Origin: Pseudomonadota bacterium
GTDB taxonomy: Bacteria > Pseudomonadota > Gammaproteobacteria > Steroidobacterales > Steroidobacteraceae
Length of the DNA stretch: 7,217 nucleotides
Direction of reading: 5' to 3'
Assembly (NCBI GenBank): GCA_947454665.1
Contig: CANGMU010000115.1
Span: forward strand, 1 to 7,217
The notes under the pieces were generated by a model that saw only the letters and a program-made list of their open reading frames with translations, had not been told where the DNA came from and ran no database searches. Positions 1 to 5,539 of the stretch are shown here, one piece after another. A program made the translations under genes and the position numbers. Every line of letters begins with the position of its first letter. Within the stretch, counting starts at the first letter, position 1.

Positions 1-277
1 GGTTGAGCAGCAGCTTGCGATTGCGGGTCGGGTCCGCGACGACGTGGGTCGAGGCCGAGTTCAGCGGTGAGAGGTGCGCGCCGACCAGGAAGGCTTCGCC
101 GTTGCGGATGTGGACATAGGCCTCGGCAAGCTGCGCGCGGCCGGCTCGCATCGACTTGACCTCCCAGCCCTGCAGTGAGAGGCCCGCTTCGTAGCGTTTC
201 TCGATGAAGTATTCGTACCGGGCCTTGCGGTTCTCGGCGATCAGCGGGCTGGACGTATCGTTGCGGGGCTTGCTCAC
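1..277 (-). CDS. smpB: SsrA-binding protein SmpB, N-terminal part (cut by window edge)
   Basis: SmpB binds the tRNA-like domain of tmRNA and brings it to stalled ribosomes for trans-translation in the cytoplasm. The minus strand from 277 encodes 92 residues before the window ends, of about 160 usual for the family. Recognisable blocks are YEYFIEKRYEAGLSLQGWEV at about residues 21-40, KSMRAGRAQL at 41-50, GEAFLVGAHLSPLN at about 60-73 and STHVVADPTRNRKLLLN at 76-92. These are the oligonucleotide-binding-barrel core of SmpB. I chose the GTG at 277 because MSKP follows directly, as in family N-termini; upstream codons give no family-like sequence. No Shine-Dalgarno sequence precedes it. A palindromic promoter-like element lies 5 bp upstream, so the mRNA may be leaderless. 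The gene is divergent from ratA, as in many gammaproteobacteria. The C-terminal tail lies outside the window. Identity is certain; the start is likely. Confidence 0.97.
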   Translation of the reverse strand, partial: MSKPRNDTSSPLIAENRKARYEYFIEKRYEAGLSLQGWEVKSMRAGRAQLAEAYVHIRNGEAFLVGAHLSPLNSASTHVVADPTRNRKLLLN

Positions 278-281
278 CCCG

Positions 282-295
282 GCATTGTACAATGC
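282..295. promoter_or_regulatory. Perfect 14-bp palindrome, candidate symmetric bidirectional promoter for smpB and ratA
   Basis: The sequence GCATTGTACAATGC is its own reverse complement and fills most of the gap between the divergent smpB and ratA starts. It contains TACAAT (5 of 6 matches to the sigma-70 -10 consensus) at 288-293 on plus and the same hexamer at 289-284 on minus. Usual spacing puts transcription starts at about 300-301 on plus and 277 on minus, which coincide with the ratA ATG at 301 and the smpB GTG at 277. No convincing -35 box is seen on either strand. It could instead be an operator for a dimeric repressor. The palindrome is seen directly; the promoter role is inferred. 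Confidence 0.5.
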
Positions 296-300
296 ATGGC

Positions 301-747
301 ATGCGGCACTTCACCCGTTCGGCGCTGGTCGCCGCGACTCCCGAGAAACTGTTCGCGCTGATCAACGACGTCGAACGTTATCCGGAATTCGTCCCGTGGT
401 GCGTGGGCTCGACTGTGCTCTCGCGGAGTCCGACGGAGGTGGTGGCCGCGCTGGAGGTCAAACGCAGCCTCCTGCGCACGCGCTTCACGACGCGCAATAC
501 GCTGGTCGAGCCGGACAGCGTGACGATGGCGCTTGTCGACGGGCCGTTCCGTTCGCTGGAGGGCCGCTGGGTCATCACGCCGATCAGTGATGCGGCGGGG
601 GCGGCGCTGGGCAGCCGCGTCACGCTGGAGATGCGCTTCGAGATCAACGGCCTCGCCGCGGCCGTGATGGAGCCGGTGTTCGAGGAGACCGTGGCCTCGC
701 TGGTGGAGGCCTTCGTCGCGCGGGCCCGCGCGTCGCAAGCAGGCTAG
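301..747 (+). CDS. ratA: RatA-like START/polyketide cyclase-fold protein (COQ10 family)
   Basis: This encodes a small single-domain protein of the RatA/COQ10 family. E. coli RatA (YfjG) was reported to bind 50S subunits and block 70S formation, while the mitochondrial relative COQ10 binds ubiquinone; which role applies here is not shown by the sequence. Family landmarks are the N-terminal RSALV, the ALINDVERYPEFVPWC block near residues 19-34, TTRNTLVEP near 61-69, LVDGPFRSLEGRW near 76-88 and a long C-terminal helix ending in FVARARA. From ATG 301 it has 148 residues, close to family size. An in-frame ATG at 292 would add three residues; neither ATG has a Shine-Dalgarno sequence, and 301 fits the predicted transcription start. 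It is divergent from smpB and convergent with bamE, with 12 bp between the stops. The usual downstream ratB (rnfH) gene is absent. The stop is TAG. Confidence 0.93.
   Translation: MRHFTRSALVAATPEKLFALINDVERYPEFVPWCVGSTVLSRSPTEVVAALEVKRSLLRTRFTTRNTLVEPDSVTMALVDGPFRSLEGRWVITPISDAAGAALGSRVTLEMRFEINGLAAAVMEPVFEETVASLVEAFVARARASQAG
717..732. repeat. 16-bp all-GC perfect palindrome at the 3' end of ratA
   Basis: CGCGCGGGCCCGCGCG reads the same on both strands and encodes part of the ARARA helix at the RatA C-terminus. It lies 13 bp before the stop, close to the ratA/bamE convergence. There is no T-run on either side, so it is not a canonical intrinsic terminator. It may be a by-product of Arg/Ala codons in GC-rich DNA. 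No other terminator is visible between these convergent genes. Confidence 0.35.
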
Positions 748-759
748 ACCCTTGGCGGG

Positions 760-1125
760 CTAGAACTGGTTCTTCATGCCGATGTGCGGGGCCTCGCCGG
801 TGTCCGGCCCCTTTTCGACCCGGGCGACCTTGTCGTCCTCGAAATACACCGTGACGCGACGGGTGTCCGCCGAACCGCGGCGCTTGTCCTTCAGGTAGTA
901 CATGTAGTCCCAGCGGTCCTTGTCGAAGGCCGAGGGCACCATCGGCGTACCGAGCAGGAAGGCCACCTGCGAGCGGGTCATCCCGTTTTCGAGCTTGGCC
1001 ACGTCGCCGGCGTCGATGAAGTTTCCCTGCCGGATGCCCATGCGGTAAATGCAGCCCGAGGCGGTCAGGCCCAGCACGAGGGCGAGGATCGCGGAGGCAG
1101 CAAGCTTGTTGATGGAGGGTCGCAT
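760..1125 (-). CDS. bamE: Outer membrane protein assembly lipoprotein BamE (SmpA/OmlA)
   Basis: BamE is a small lipoprotein of the BAM complex, which inserts beta-barrel proteins into the outer membrane; it supports the BamA-BamD interaction. The 121-residue product begins with a lipoprotein signal peptide: Lys7, then hydrophobic SAILALVLGL at residues 11-20, and the lipobox ASGC with the acylated Cys at residue 25. The mature part starts CIYRMGIRQGNFIDAGDVAK and continues with LENGMTRSQVAFLLGTPMV, DRWDYMYYL and VTVYFEDDKVAR, the conserved alpha-alpha-beta-beta-beta pattern of BamE. Residue +2 after the Cys is Ile rather than Asp, consistent with outer-membrane sorting. It is convergent with ratA and divergent from fur across 62 bp, the classic omlA-fur arrangement of Pseudomonas and Xanthomonas. 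No strong Shine-Dalgarno is seen. The stop is TAG. Confidence 0.96.
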   Translation of the reverse strand: MRPSINKLAASAILALVLGLTASGCIYRMGIRQGNFIDAGDVAKLENGMTRSQVAFLLGTPMVPSAFDKDRWDYMYYLKDKRRGSADTRRVTVYFEDDKVARVEKGPDTGEAPHIGMKNQF

Positions 1126-1140
1126 GGCGCTCGGTCGAGG

Positions 1141-1160
1141 ATTAGACTGCCGGCATCATA
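1141..1160 (-). promoter_or_regulatory. Candidate -10 elements for bamE in the bamE-fur divergent region
   Basis: Two minus-strand hexamers match the sigma-70 -10 consensus at 5 of 6 positions: TCTAAT at 1146-1141 and TATGAT at 1160-1155. They would give leaders of about 9 and 23 nt before the bamE ATG at 1125. No good -35 box is seen at 16-18 bp from either, so the choice is open. A comparably good promoter for fur is not visible in this 62-bp gap, nor is a Fur box resembling GATAATGATAATCATTATC. Confidence 0.35.
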
Positions 1161-1173
1161 CCCCACGCGACCC

Positions 1174-1178
1174 GGGAG
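1174..1178 (+). promoter_or_regulatory. Ribosome binding site supporting the GTG start of fur
   Basis: GGGAG lies 9 nt before the GTG at 1188. It supports this non-ATG start, which also gives a Fur of exactly family length and N-terminal sequence (KDLRKAGLKVTLPRLKILE aligns with the E. coli start region). Confidence 0.65.
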
Positions 1179-1187
1179 CTCAGCACG

Positions 1188-1634
1188 GTGGAAGGCAAGG
1201 ATCTTCGCAAGGCGGGCCTCAAGGTCACGCTGCCTCGGCTCAAGATCCTGGAGATCCTGGAGAGCGGCGCCGGTGCGCGGCACAAATCGGCCGAGGACAT
1301 CTACAAGGCGCTGCTGAGCTCCAATGAGGACATCGGCCTCGCCACCGTCTACCGCGTGCTCACCCAGTTCGAAGCAGCTGGTCTCGTCACGCGCCATCAT
1401 TTTGAAAACGGCATGGCGGTGTTCGAGCTGAACCAAGGCTCGCACCACGACCATATCGTCTGTCTCGACTGCGGTCGCGTCGAGGAATTCGTCGATTCCG
1501 GCATCGAAGATCGGCAGCAAGCCGTCGCCGAGAAGCATGGTTTCGTCATCCAGGATCATTCGCTGATCCTGTATGCGCACTGCCGGAGGGTGAATTGCCC
1601 CTCGGTGGCCAGCCGCGAGGAACCGGCCGCCTAG
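1188..1634 (+). CDS. fur: Ferric uptake regulator Fur
   Basis: Fur is a cytoplasmic dimeric metalloregulator; with Fe(II) bound it represses iron-uptake genes. The 148-residue product (same length as E. coli Fur) has an N-terminal winged helix (KAGLKVTLPRLKILEILE at about 8-25, the recognition segment IGLATVYRVLTQFEAAGLV at 49-67) and a dimerisation/metal domain. All expected ligands are present, one residue earlier than in E. coli: His32, Glu80, His87 and His89; His86, Asp88, Glu107 and His124; and structural-zinc Cys92 and Cys95, with Cys132 and Cys137 completing the second CxxxxC pair. It lacks only the His-rich tail of E. coli Fur. It starts with GTG behind a reasonable Shine-Dalgarno. 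It is divergent from bamE, and its TAG stop overlaps the recN stop by 4 bp on the opposite strand, leaving no room for a terminator between them. No Fur box is visible, so autoregulation is not supported here. Confidence 0.98.
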   Translation: MEGKDLRKAGLKVTLPRLKILEILESGAGARHKSAEDIYKALLSSNEDIGLATVYRVLTQFEAAGLVTRHHFENGMAVFELNQGSHHDHIVCLDCGRVEEFVDSGIEDRQQAVAEKHGFVIQDHSLILYAHCRRVNCPSVASREEPAA

Positions 1635-3358
1635 GACCGCTTGGCGGCGGCCTTGCGCGGCTTGGCGGCGGCTTTCGGAGCCGGTTTCGCTGCTGCGCTG
1701 TCGAGCATTTCGCGCGCGTGGGCCTGCGCGCGTTCCCCGATGTTCAAGCCACCCAGCATCCGGGCGATCTCCGTGACCCGCTCGTCGCCGGCCAGCGCGG
1801 TGATGCCGGTGCGCGTGCTGCGTCCGTCCGTCAGCTTCAGCACCCGGAGGTGCTGGTGCCCCTGGGACGCCACCTGTGCGAGGTGGGTCACGCACAGCAC
1901 CTGGGCCCGTTCACCCAGGCTGCGCAATTCACGGCCGACGATTTCCGCCACGGCGCCACCGATGCCGGAGTCCACTTCGTCAAAGACCATGCAGCGCTGG
2001 TCGTCTGCGGTGCAGGCTACCTGCACGGCCAGCGAAAGCCGCGCCAGCTCGCCGCCTGAAGCGACTTTCGCCAGCGGTCGCAGCGGTTGCCCGGGATTCG
2101 CGCTCACCTGGAATTCGATGCCGTCGGCGCCATTGGCCTGCGGGTCCGCGTCGGCCTGTGTCGTCACGTCGATCTGGAAGCGGCCGCCGTTCATGCCGAG
2201 GCCCTGCATGCGACGGGTGATGTCGTCGCCGAGCGCGCGAGCGCCATCCTGCCGGCCCTGCGAGAGTAGTTTGGCGCTGCTGCGATAACGGGCCAGGGCG
2301 GCGGCGATCTCGCCGCGCAGCGCGCCCAGGTCGCTGTCCGCGCGCTCCAGCGCTTCGCGTTCCCCACGCAGGGCTTCATGACGGTCGATCAGTTCGTCAG
2401 CCGTCACGCGATGCTTGCGGGCCAGGTCCTCGATGGTGGCGAGGCGTTGCTCCACGTCGGCCTGGCGACCGCTGTCCAGGTCCAGTGCGTCCGCATAGCG
2501 GCTGAGCTCGCGTGCCGATTCGCCGACCCGGATCTGCGCCTCTTCGAGCAGCGGCAGCAGTGCGGCCAGTTCCGGGTCGATGCCGGCCAGGGGTTTCAGC
2601 AGGGCGATGGCCTGCGCCAGCGCTTCATGCGCCGTGCCTTCGTCGCCTTCGTAAAGTCGCTGCAGGGCGCCCTGCGCCGAGGAAAGCAGGCGACCCGCGT
2701 TGGCGAGCTTCTGGCTCTCGGCCTTGAGTTCCGCATGTTCGCCGGGACGCAGCGACAGCGCGTCGAACTCGGCCTCCTGGAAACGCAGCAAGTCCAGGCG
2801 TGATTCGCGTTCGCCGGCTTTCTGTTCGAGGTCACGCTGGCGTTCGCGCAGTGCGGACCAATCCTTGTAGGCAGCTTTCACGACGGCGACCTGGGCACCC
2901 AGGCGTCCGAATTCGTCGAGCAGTTCCCGCTGCGCGGCGGGGCGGACCAGCGACTGGAATTCGTGCTGGCCGTGGACGTCGACCAGCGCGCCCACGGCAT
3001 CACGCAGGATCTGCAGCGTGACGGCCTGGCCGTTGAGGAAGGCGCGGGAACGGCCGTCGGCAGAGATCACGCGGCGCACCAGCAGTTCGTCGTCGGTCTC
3101 GATCGCCTGCTCATCCAGCAGTGCGCGCAGTGAGGCCGGTGCTTTCGACAGATCGAAGCGGGCAGCCACTTCCGCTCGTTCGGCGCCGGCGCGGATCTGG
3201 TCCGCACCGGCCCGGGCACCCGCGGCGATCGTCAGCGCATCGACCACCAGCGACTTGCCCGCGCCGGTTTCGCCCGTCAGCACGGTCAGCCCCCGCGTGA
3301 AGTCCAGTTCCAGGGCGTCGACGATCGCGAAGTCACGGATCTGCAGGTGCGTCAGCAT
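1631..3358 (-). CDS. recN: DNA repair protein RecN (SMC-like ATPase)
   Basis: RecN is a cytoplasmic SMC-type ATPase acting early in recombinational repair of double-strand breaks. The 575-residue protein has Walker A GETGAGKS at 29-36, a GQH Q-loop near 130-132, a central coiled-coil region of charged heptad-like sequence (about 155-365, with EREALERADSDLGALRGE typical), the ABC signature SGGELAR at 434-440, Walker B MVFDE at 457-461 followed by VDSGIGG, and the switch His492 in VTHLAQVAS. It is complete. E. coli RecN has about 553 residues; the excess is largely an Ala/Lys/Pro tail after residue 555 with a heptad repeat (KAAAKPR, KAAAKRS). The ATG is 6 bp after the nadK stop, with no Shine-Dalgarno, so translation is probably coupled to nadK. 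No LexA-like box is seen upstream. The TAG stop overlaps that of convergent fur. Confidence 0.97.
   Translation of the reverse strand: MLTHLQIRDFAIVDALELDFTRGLTVLTGETGAGKSLVVDALTIAAGARAGADQIRAGAERAEVAARFDLSKAPASLRALLDEQAIETDDELLVRRVISADGRSRAFLNGQAVTLQILRDAVGALVDVHGQHEFQSLVRPAAQRELLDEFGRLGAQVAVVKAAYKDWSALRERQRDLEQKAGERESRLDLLRFQEAEFDALSLRPGEHAELKAESQKLANAGRLLSSAQGALQRLYEGDEGTAHEALAQAIALLKPLAGIDPELAALLPLLEEAQIRVGESARELSRYADALDLDSGRQADVEQRLATIEDLARKHRVTADELIDRHEALRGEREALERADSDLGALRGEIAAALARYRSSAKLLSQGRQDGARALGDDITRRMQGLGMNGGRFQIDVTTQADADPQANGADGIEFQVSANPGQPLRPLAKVASGGELARLSLAVQVACTADDQRCMVFDEVDSGIGGAVAEIVGRELRSLGERAQVLCVTHLAQVASQGHQHLRVLKLTDGRSTRTGITALAGDERVTEIARMLGGLNIGERAQAHAREMLDSAAAKPAPKAAAKPRKAAAKRS
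1639..1672. repeat. 13-bp direct repeat encoding the RecN Ala/Lys tail
   Basis: GCTTGGCGGCGGC occurs at 1639-1651 and again at 1660-1672, a 21-bp period equal to seven codons. On the minus strand it encodes the last two heptads of RecN. The period is a whole number of codons, so copy-number change would add or remove seven residues without a frameshift. Confidence 0.7.
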
Positions 3359-3364
3359 GAGCGG

Positions 3365-4258
3365 TCAGCGCTTGTGCTCGAAGCTGCCACGCCCCCAGTG
3401 GAGTTTCGCGCGCAGCAGGCGGTAGTAATTGTAGCCCGGCGGGTGGAGCAGGCGCAGTCGCGCGGGCGAGGGCGTGATGCGCAGGTCATCACCTGGGGTG
3501 AGTTCATCGAGCACGACGCCGTCGCAGGTGACCTGCGCGCGCGTTCCCAGGCGTTCATGCAGGCGGATGCTGACACGCGCCAGGCGGGACACGACGATGG
3601 GTCGGTCCGACAGGGTATGCGGGCAGATCGGCACGACGACGAGCACGTCGAGTGACGGGTCCACGATCGGGCCGCCGCAGGAGAGCGCATAGGCCGTCGA
3701 CCCGGTGGCGCTGGCCACCACGAGGCCATCGCCGCCGTGAGTGTTCACGTAGCGGTCGTCGACATAGGTCTCGAAGTCCAGGATGCGGCCCGTTTCCCAT
3801 TTGGACAGCACAACATCGTTCAGAGCGAGCTGGGATCGATCCTCGCGCCCGGGCGTGACGATGCGCGCCTCGAGCAGCGGGCGCTCATCCATCTCGCAGC
3901 GGCCTTCGAGCGCCGCATCGATGCTTTCGAACATGTCCTGCGGCATGACGTCGGTGAGGAAGCCCAGCCGTCCGCGGTTGATGCCGAGCAGAGGCAGGCC
4001 GCTGCCGGCTACCAGCCGCGCGGCATAGAGCAGGGATCCGTCCCCGCCGATCACGATGCCGATCTGGGCCCGTGTCACGAGCTCTTCGTCGGTCACGGCT
4101 GTCACGTCGGCCTCGAAGCGGCTGCGGTCCGCACTCTCCTGCACGAGCGTCGTCAGGCCGCGGGCCGCCAGGTGCGGCAGGAGAGTGACGGCGGTTTCGC
4201 CGACACTGGGATCATCAAAGCGACCGAGGAGGGCGCAGGTGTGGATGCCGCGTTGCAT
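3365..4258 (-). CDS. nadK: NAD kinase
   Basis: NadK phosphorylates NAD at the 2' hydroxyl of the adenosine ribose using ATP, the only route to NADP, in the cytoplasm. The 297-residue product (E. coli 292) has the hallmark GGDG at 71-74 with catalytic Asp73, INRGRLGFLTD at 93-103, LLEARI at 128-133, ALND at 145-148 in the NE/D position, GDGLVVASATGSTAY at 176-190 (the diacylglycerol-kinase-like core), CPHTLSDRP at 212-220 and TCDG at 244-247. The frame is open upstream to 4420, but the extra 54 residues look like translated intergenic DNA. The ATG at 4258 gives family length and the expected short lead-in to the ALLGRFDD strand. A promoter-like element lies directly upstream. The gene heads an apparent nadK-recN operon and is divergent from hrcA. 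The stop is TGA. Confidence 0.97.
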   Translation of the reverse strand: MQRGIHTCALLGRFDDPSVGETAVTLLPHLAARGLTTLVQESADRSRFEADVTAVTDEELVTRAQIGIVIGGDGSLLYAARLVAGSGLPLLGINRGRLGFLTDVMPQDMFESIDAALEGRCEMDERPLLEARIVTPGREDRSQLALNDVVLSKWETGRILDFETYVDDRYVNTHGGDGLVVASATGSTAYALSCGGPIVDPSLDVLVVVPICPHTLSDRPIVVSRLARVSIRLHERLGTRAQVTCDGVVLDELTPGDDLRITPSPARLRLLHPPGYNYYRLLRAKLHWGRGSFEHKR

Positions 4259-4265
4259 GGCCGCC

Positions 4266-4294
4266 TTTGTAGCACGTGGCCCGTTGCACGCCAA
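4266..4294 (-). promoter_or_regulatory. Candidate sigma-70 promoter of nadK-recN
   Basis: On the minus strand TTGGCG (4294-4289, 4 of 6 to the -35 consensus) is followed by a 17-bp spacer and TACAAA (4271-4266, 4 of 6). TGC directly before the hexamer makes it an extended -10. The predicted start is about 4259, one base before the nadK ATG, implying a leaderless or nearly leaderless mRNA. An AAGG with some Shine-Dalgarno character sits between the -10 and the ATG, so a start farther upstream is also possible. Confidence 0.5.
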
Positions 4295-4311
4295 AAGCCC
4301 AAACTCACGTG
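4273..4311. promoter_or_regulatory. Pair of CACGTG palindromes between nadK and hrcA
   Basis: CACGTG occurs at 4273-4278 and 4306-4311, centres 33 bp apart (about three helical turns). The second is extended to the 10-bp palindrome CTCACGTGAG (4304-4313). TGCACG at 4285-4290 and CGTGCA at 4314-4319 add a further inverted pair. The first copy lies in the spacer of the proposed nadK promoter. A regulator binding site is possible but unproven; it does not resemble CIRCE, LexA or Fur sites. Confidence 0.35.
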
Positions 4312-4389
4312 AGCGTGCAGATAACACAGGGGTCTTTGCAGCGGAGGGCCATCGCGTCATCATGGGGCCCATCCACCGGTCTTGACTCC

Positions 4390-5451
4390 ATGCACCAGGA
4401 CGCCCGCGACGACAGTCCAATCAGCGAGCGCGCCCAGCTCCTGCTGAAGGTGCTCGTGGAGAATTACATCCGCGACGGCCAGCCCGTGGGTTCGCGCATC
4501 CTGTCGCGCGATTCAGGCCTGAACCTCAGCTCCGCGACCGTGCGGAATGTCATGGCCGACCTCGAGGAGGCGGGTTTCGTCACCTCGCCCCACACCTCCG
4601 CCGGCCGCATCCCGACGCCCAAGGGCTACCGTTTCTTCGTCGACACGCTGCTGCGCGTCCGCCCGCTGGCAGACGCTGCGGCCGACGACATCCGCCGTCG
4701 TCTGGGCCGTGGCGACGATTCGCGGACGCTGATGTCCGCGGCTTCGCAGCTGCTGTCCAGCATCACGCAGATGGCCGGCGTCGTGACGCTGCCGTCGACG
4801 CAGGCGGCCTCGGTCACGCAGATCGAGTTCCTTCCGCTGTCGGAAAACCGCGTGCTCGCCATCCTCGTTTTCGATGACCGGGAAGTGCAGAACCGGATCC
4901 TGCAGCTCGACCGACCCTACCCGCCCGAACAGCTGCGGCGCGCGGCGGTGCTGCTGAACGAACAGTTCCGCGGTCGCACGCTCGAGCAGGTCCGGCAGGC
5001 CATCCTCGACGAGCTGTCCGAGACGCGCGAGCGACTGAACCAGGGCATGGTCGATGCGATTTCCGTGGCCCAGCAGCTCTTGCCGCAGCCGGCCAGCAAC
5101 AGTGGTCGGGAATACGTCCTGGCCGGCGAGACGAACCTCATGGGCTTTGCCGAGCTGTCGAGCGTCGACAAGCTCAAACGATTGTTCGAGGCCTTCAACG
5201 AACAGCGCGACCTGCTGAACCTGCTCGACTCCAGCCTGCAGGGGCAGGGCGTGCAGATCTTCATCGGGCAGGAGTCGGGCTACCAGATCCTCGATGACTG
5301 CAGCGTCATCACCGCGCCCTATGGCACCGACGCCGGCACGGTGGGCGTGATCGGTGTGATCGGGCCGACACGGATGGCTTACGAGCGGGTGATCCCGGTC
5401 GTCGACCTGACGGCCAAGGTCCTGGGCGCGGCATTGAATTCCCGTCGCTAG
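4390..5451 (+). CDS. hrcA: Heat-inducible transcription repressor HrcA
   Basis: HrcA represses chaperone genes (typically groESL, sometimes dnaK) by binding the CIRCE inverted repeat; GroEL keeps it active, so chaperone shortage lifts repression. The 353-residue product has an N-terminal winged helix (ISERAQLLLKVLVENYIRDG at about 11-30, QPVGSRILS at 31-39, SSATVRNVMADLEEAGFV at 47-64, HTSAGRIPTPKGYRFFVD at 68-85), a GAF-like middle and the C-terminal GPTRMAYERVIPVV block near 325-338. The reading frame is open from 4276, but residues before the ATG at 4390 have no family character. No Shine-Dalgarno is clear, so the start is moderately sure. It is divergent from nadK and followed 88 bp later by grpE, the usual hrcA-grpE-dnaK order. 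The stop is TAG. No CIRCE is visible in front of it. Confidence 0.96.
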   Translation: MHQDARDDSPISERAQLLLKVLVENYIRDGQPVGSRILSRDSGLNLSSATVRNVMADLEEAGFVTSPHTSAGRIPTPKGYRFFVDTLLRVRPLADAAADDIRRRLGRGDDSRTLMSAASQLLSSITQMAGVVTLPSTQAASVTQIEFLPLSENRVLAILVFDDREVQNRILQLDRPYPPEQLRRAAVLLNEQFRGRTLEQVRQAILDELSETRERLNQGMVDAISVAQQLLPQPASNSGREYVLAGETNLMGFAELSSVDKLKRLFEAFNEQRDLLNLLDSSLQGQGVQIFIGQESGYQILDDCSVITAPYGTDAGTVGVIGVIGPTRMAYERVIPVVDLTAKVLGAALNSRR

Positions 5452-5485
5452 CCCCCACAATCCGCACAGTTTGCCGACCTCGTCC

Positions 5486-5494
5486 TGAAATAAT
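5486..5494 (+). promoter_or_regulatory. Candidate extended -10 element upstream of grpE
   Basis: TGA followed by AATAAT (5 of 6 to the -10 consensus) forms an extended -10 in a conspicuously AT-rich patch (about 5486-5540) of otherwise GC-rich DNA. It would start transcription near 5501, giving a leader of about 39 nt. The nearest -35-like TTGCCG is only 12 bp upstream, too close. grpE may also be read through from hrcA, since no terminator is seen after hrcA. Confidence 0.4.
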
Positions 5495-5526
5495 GGATGA
5501 GATTTTCGTCGCAAATTATTGATTCC

Positions 5527-5531
5527 AGGAG
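5527..5531 (+). promoter_or_regulatory. Shine-Dalgarno site of grpE
   Basis: AGGAG lies 8 nt before the ATG at 5540 and decides this start over the in-frame ATT at 5519, which would add seven residues (IPGVFL) that do not look like GrpE. It is the best ribosome binding site in the window. Confidence 0.85.
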
Positions 5532-5539
5532 TTTTCTTA

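Noticed and set aside
1641..2288. Plus-strand frames of 154-215 codons opposite recN
   Set aside because: RecN on the other strand is intact with all motifs. These frames are Arg/Ser/Pro-rich shadows without a ribosome binding site or domain.
4362..4385. Seven-codon upstream frame (ATG to TGA) just before hrcA as a leader peptide
   Set aside because: The nearest purine-rich site (GGAGG at 4343-4347) is 14 nt away, too far, and the peptide has no attenuation-type codon run.
4381..4387. CTTGACT just before the hrcA ATG as a sigma-32 -35 box
   Set aside because: It would place transcription start inside the conserved HrcA coding region, and no CCCCAT-like -10 follows.
4259..4420. N-terminal extension of nadK to 4420
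   Set aside because: The extra 54 residues have no NadK similarity and would cover the proposed promoter and palindromes; the ATG at 4258 gives normal length.
5489..5520. AATAAT...ATTATT inverted repeat upstream of grpE
   Set aside because: Only 6 bp of AT-rich arm with a 20-nt spacer; expected by chance in an AT-rich promoter patch and not like CIRCE.
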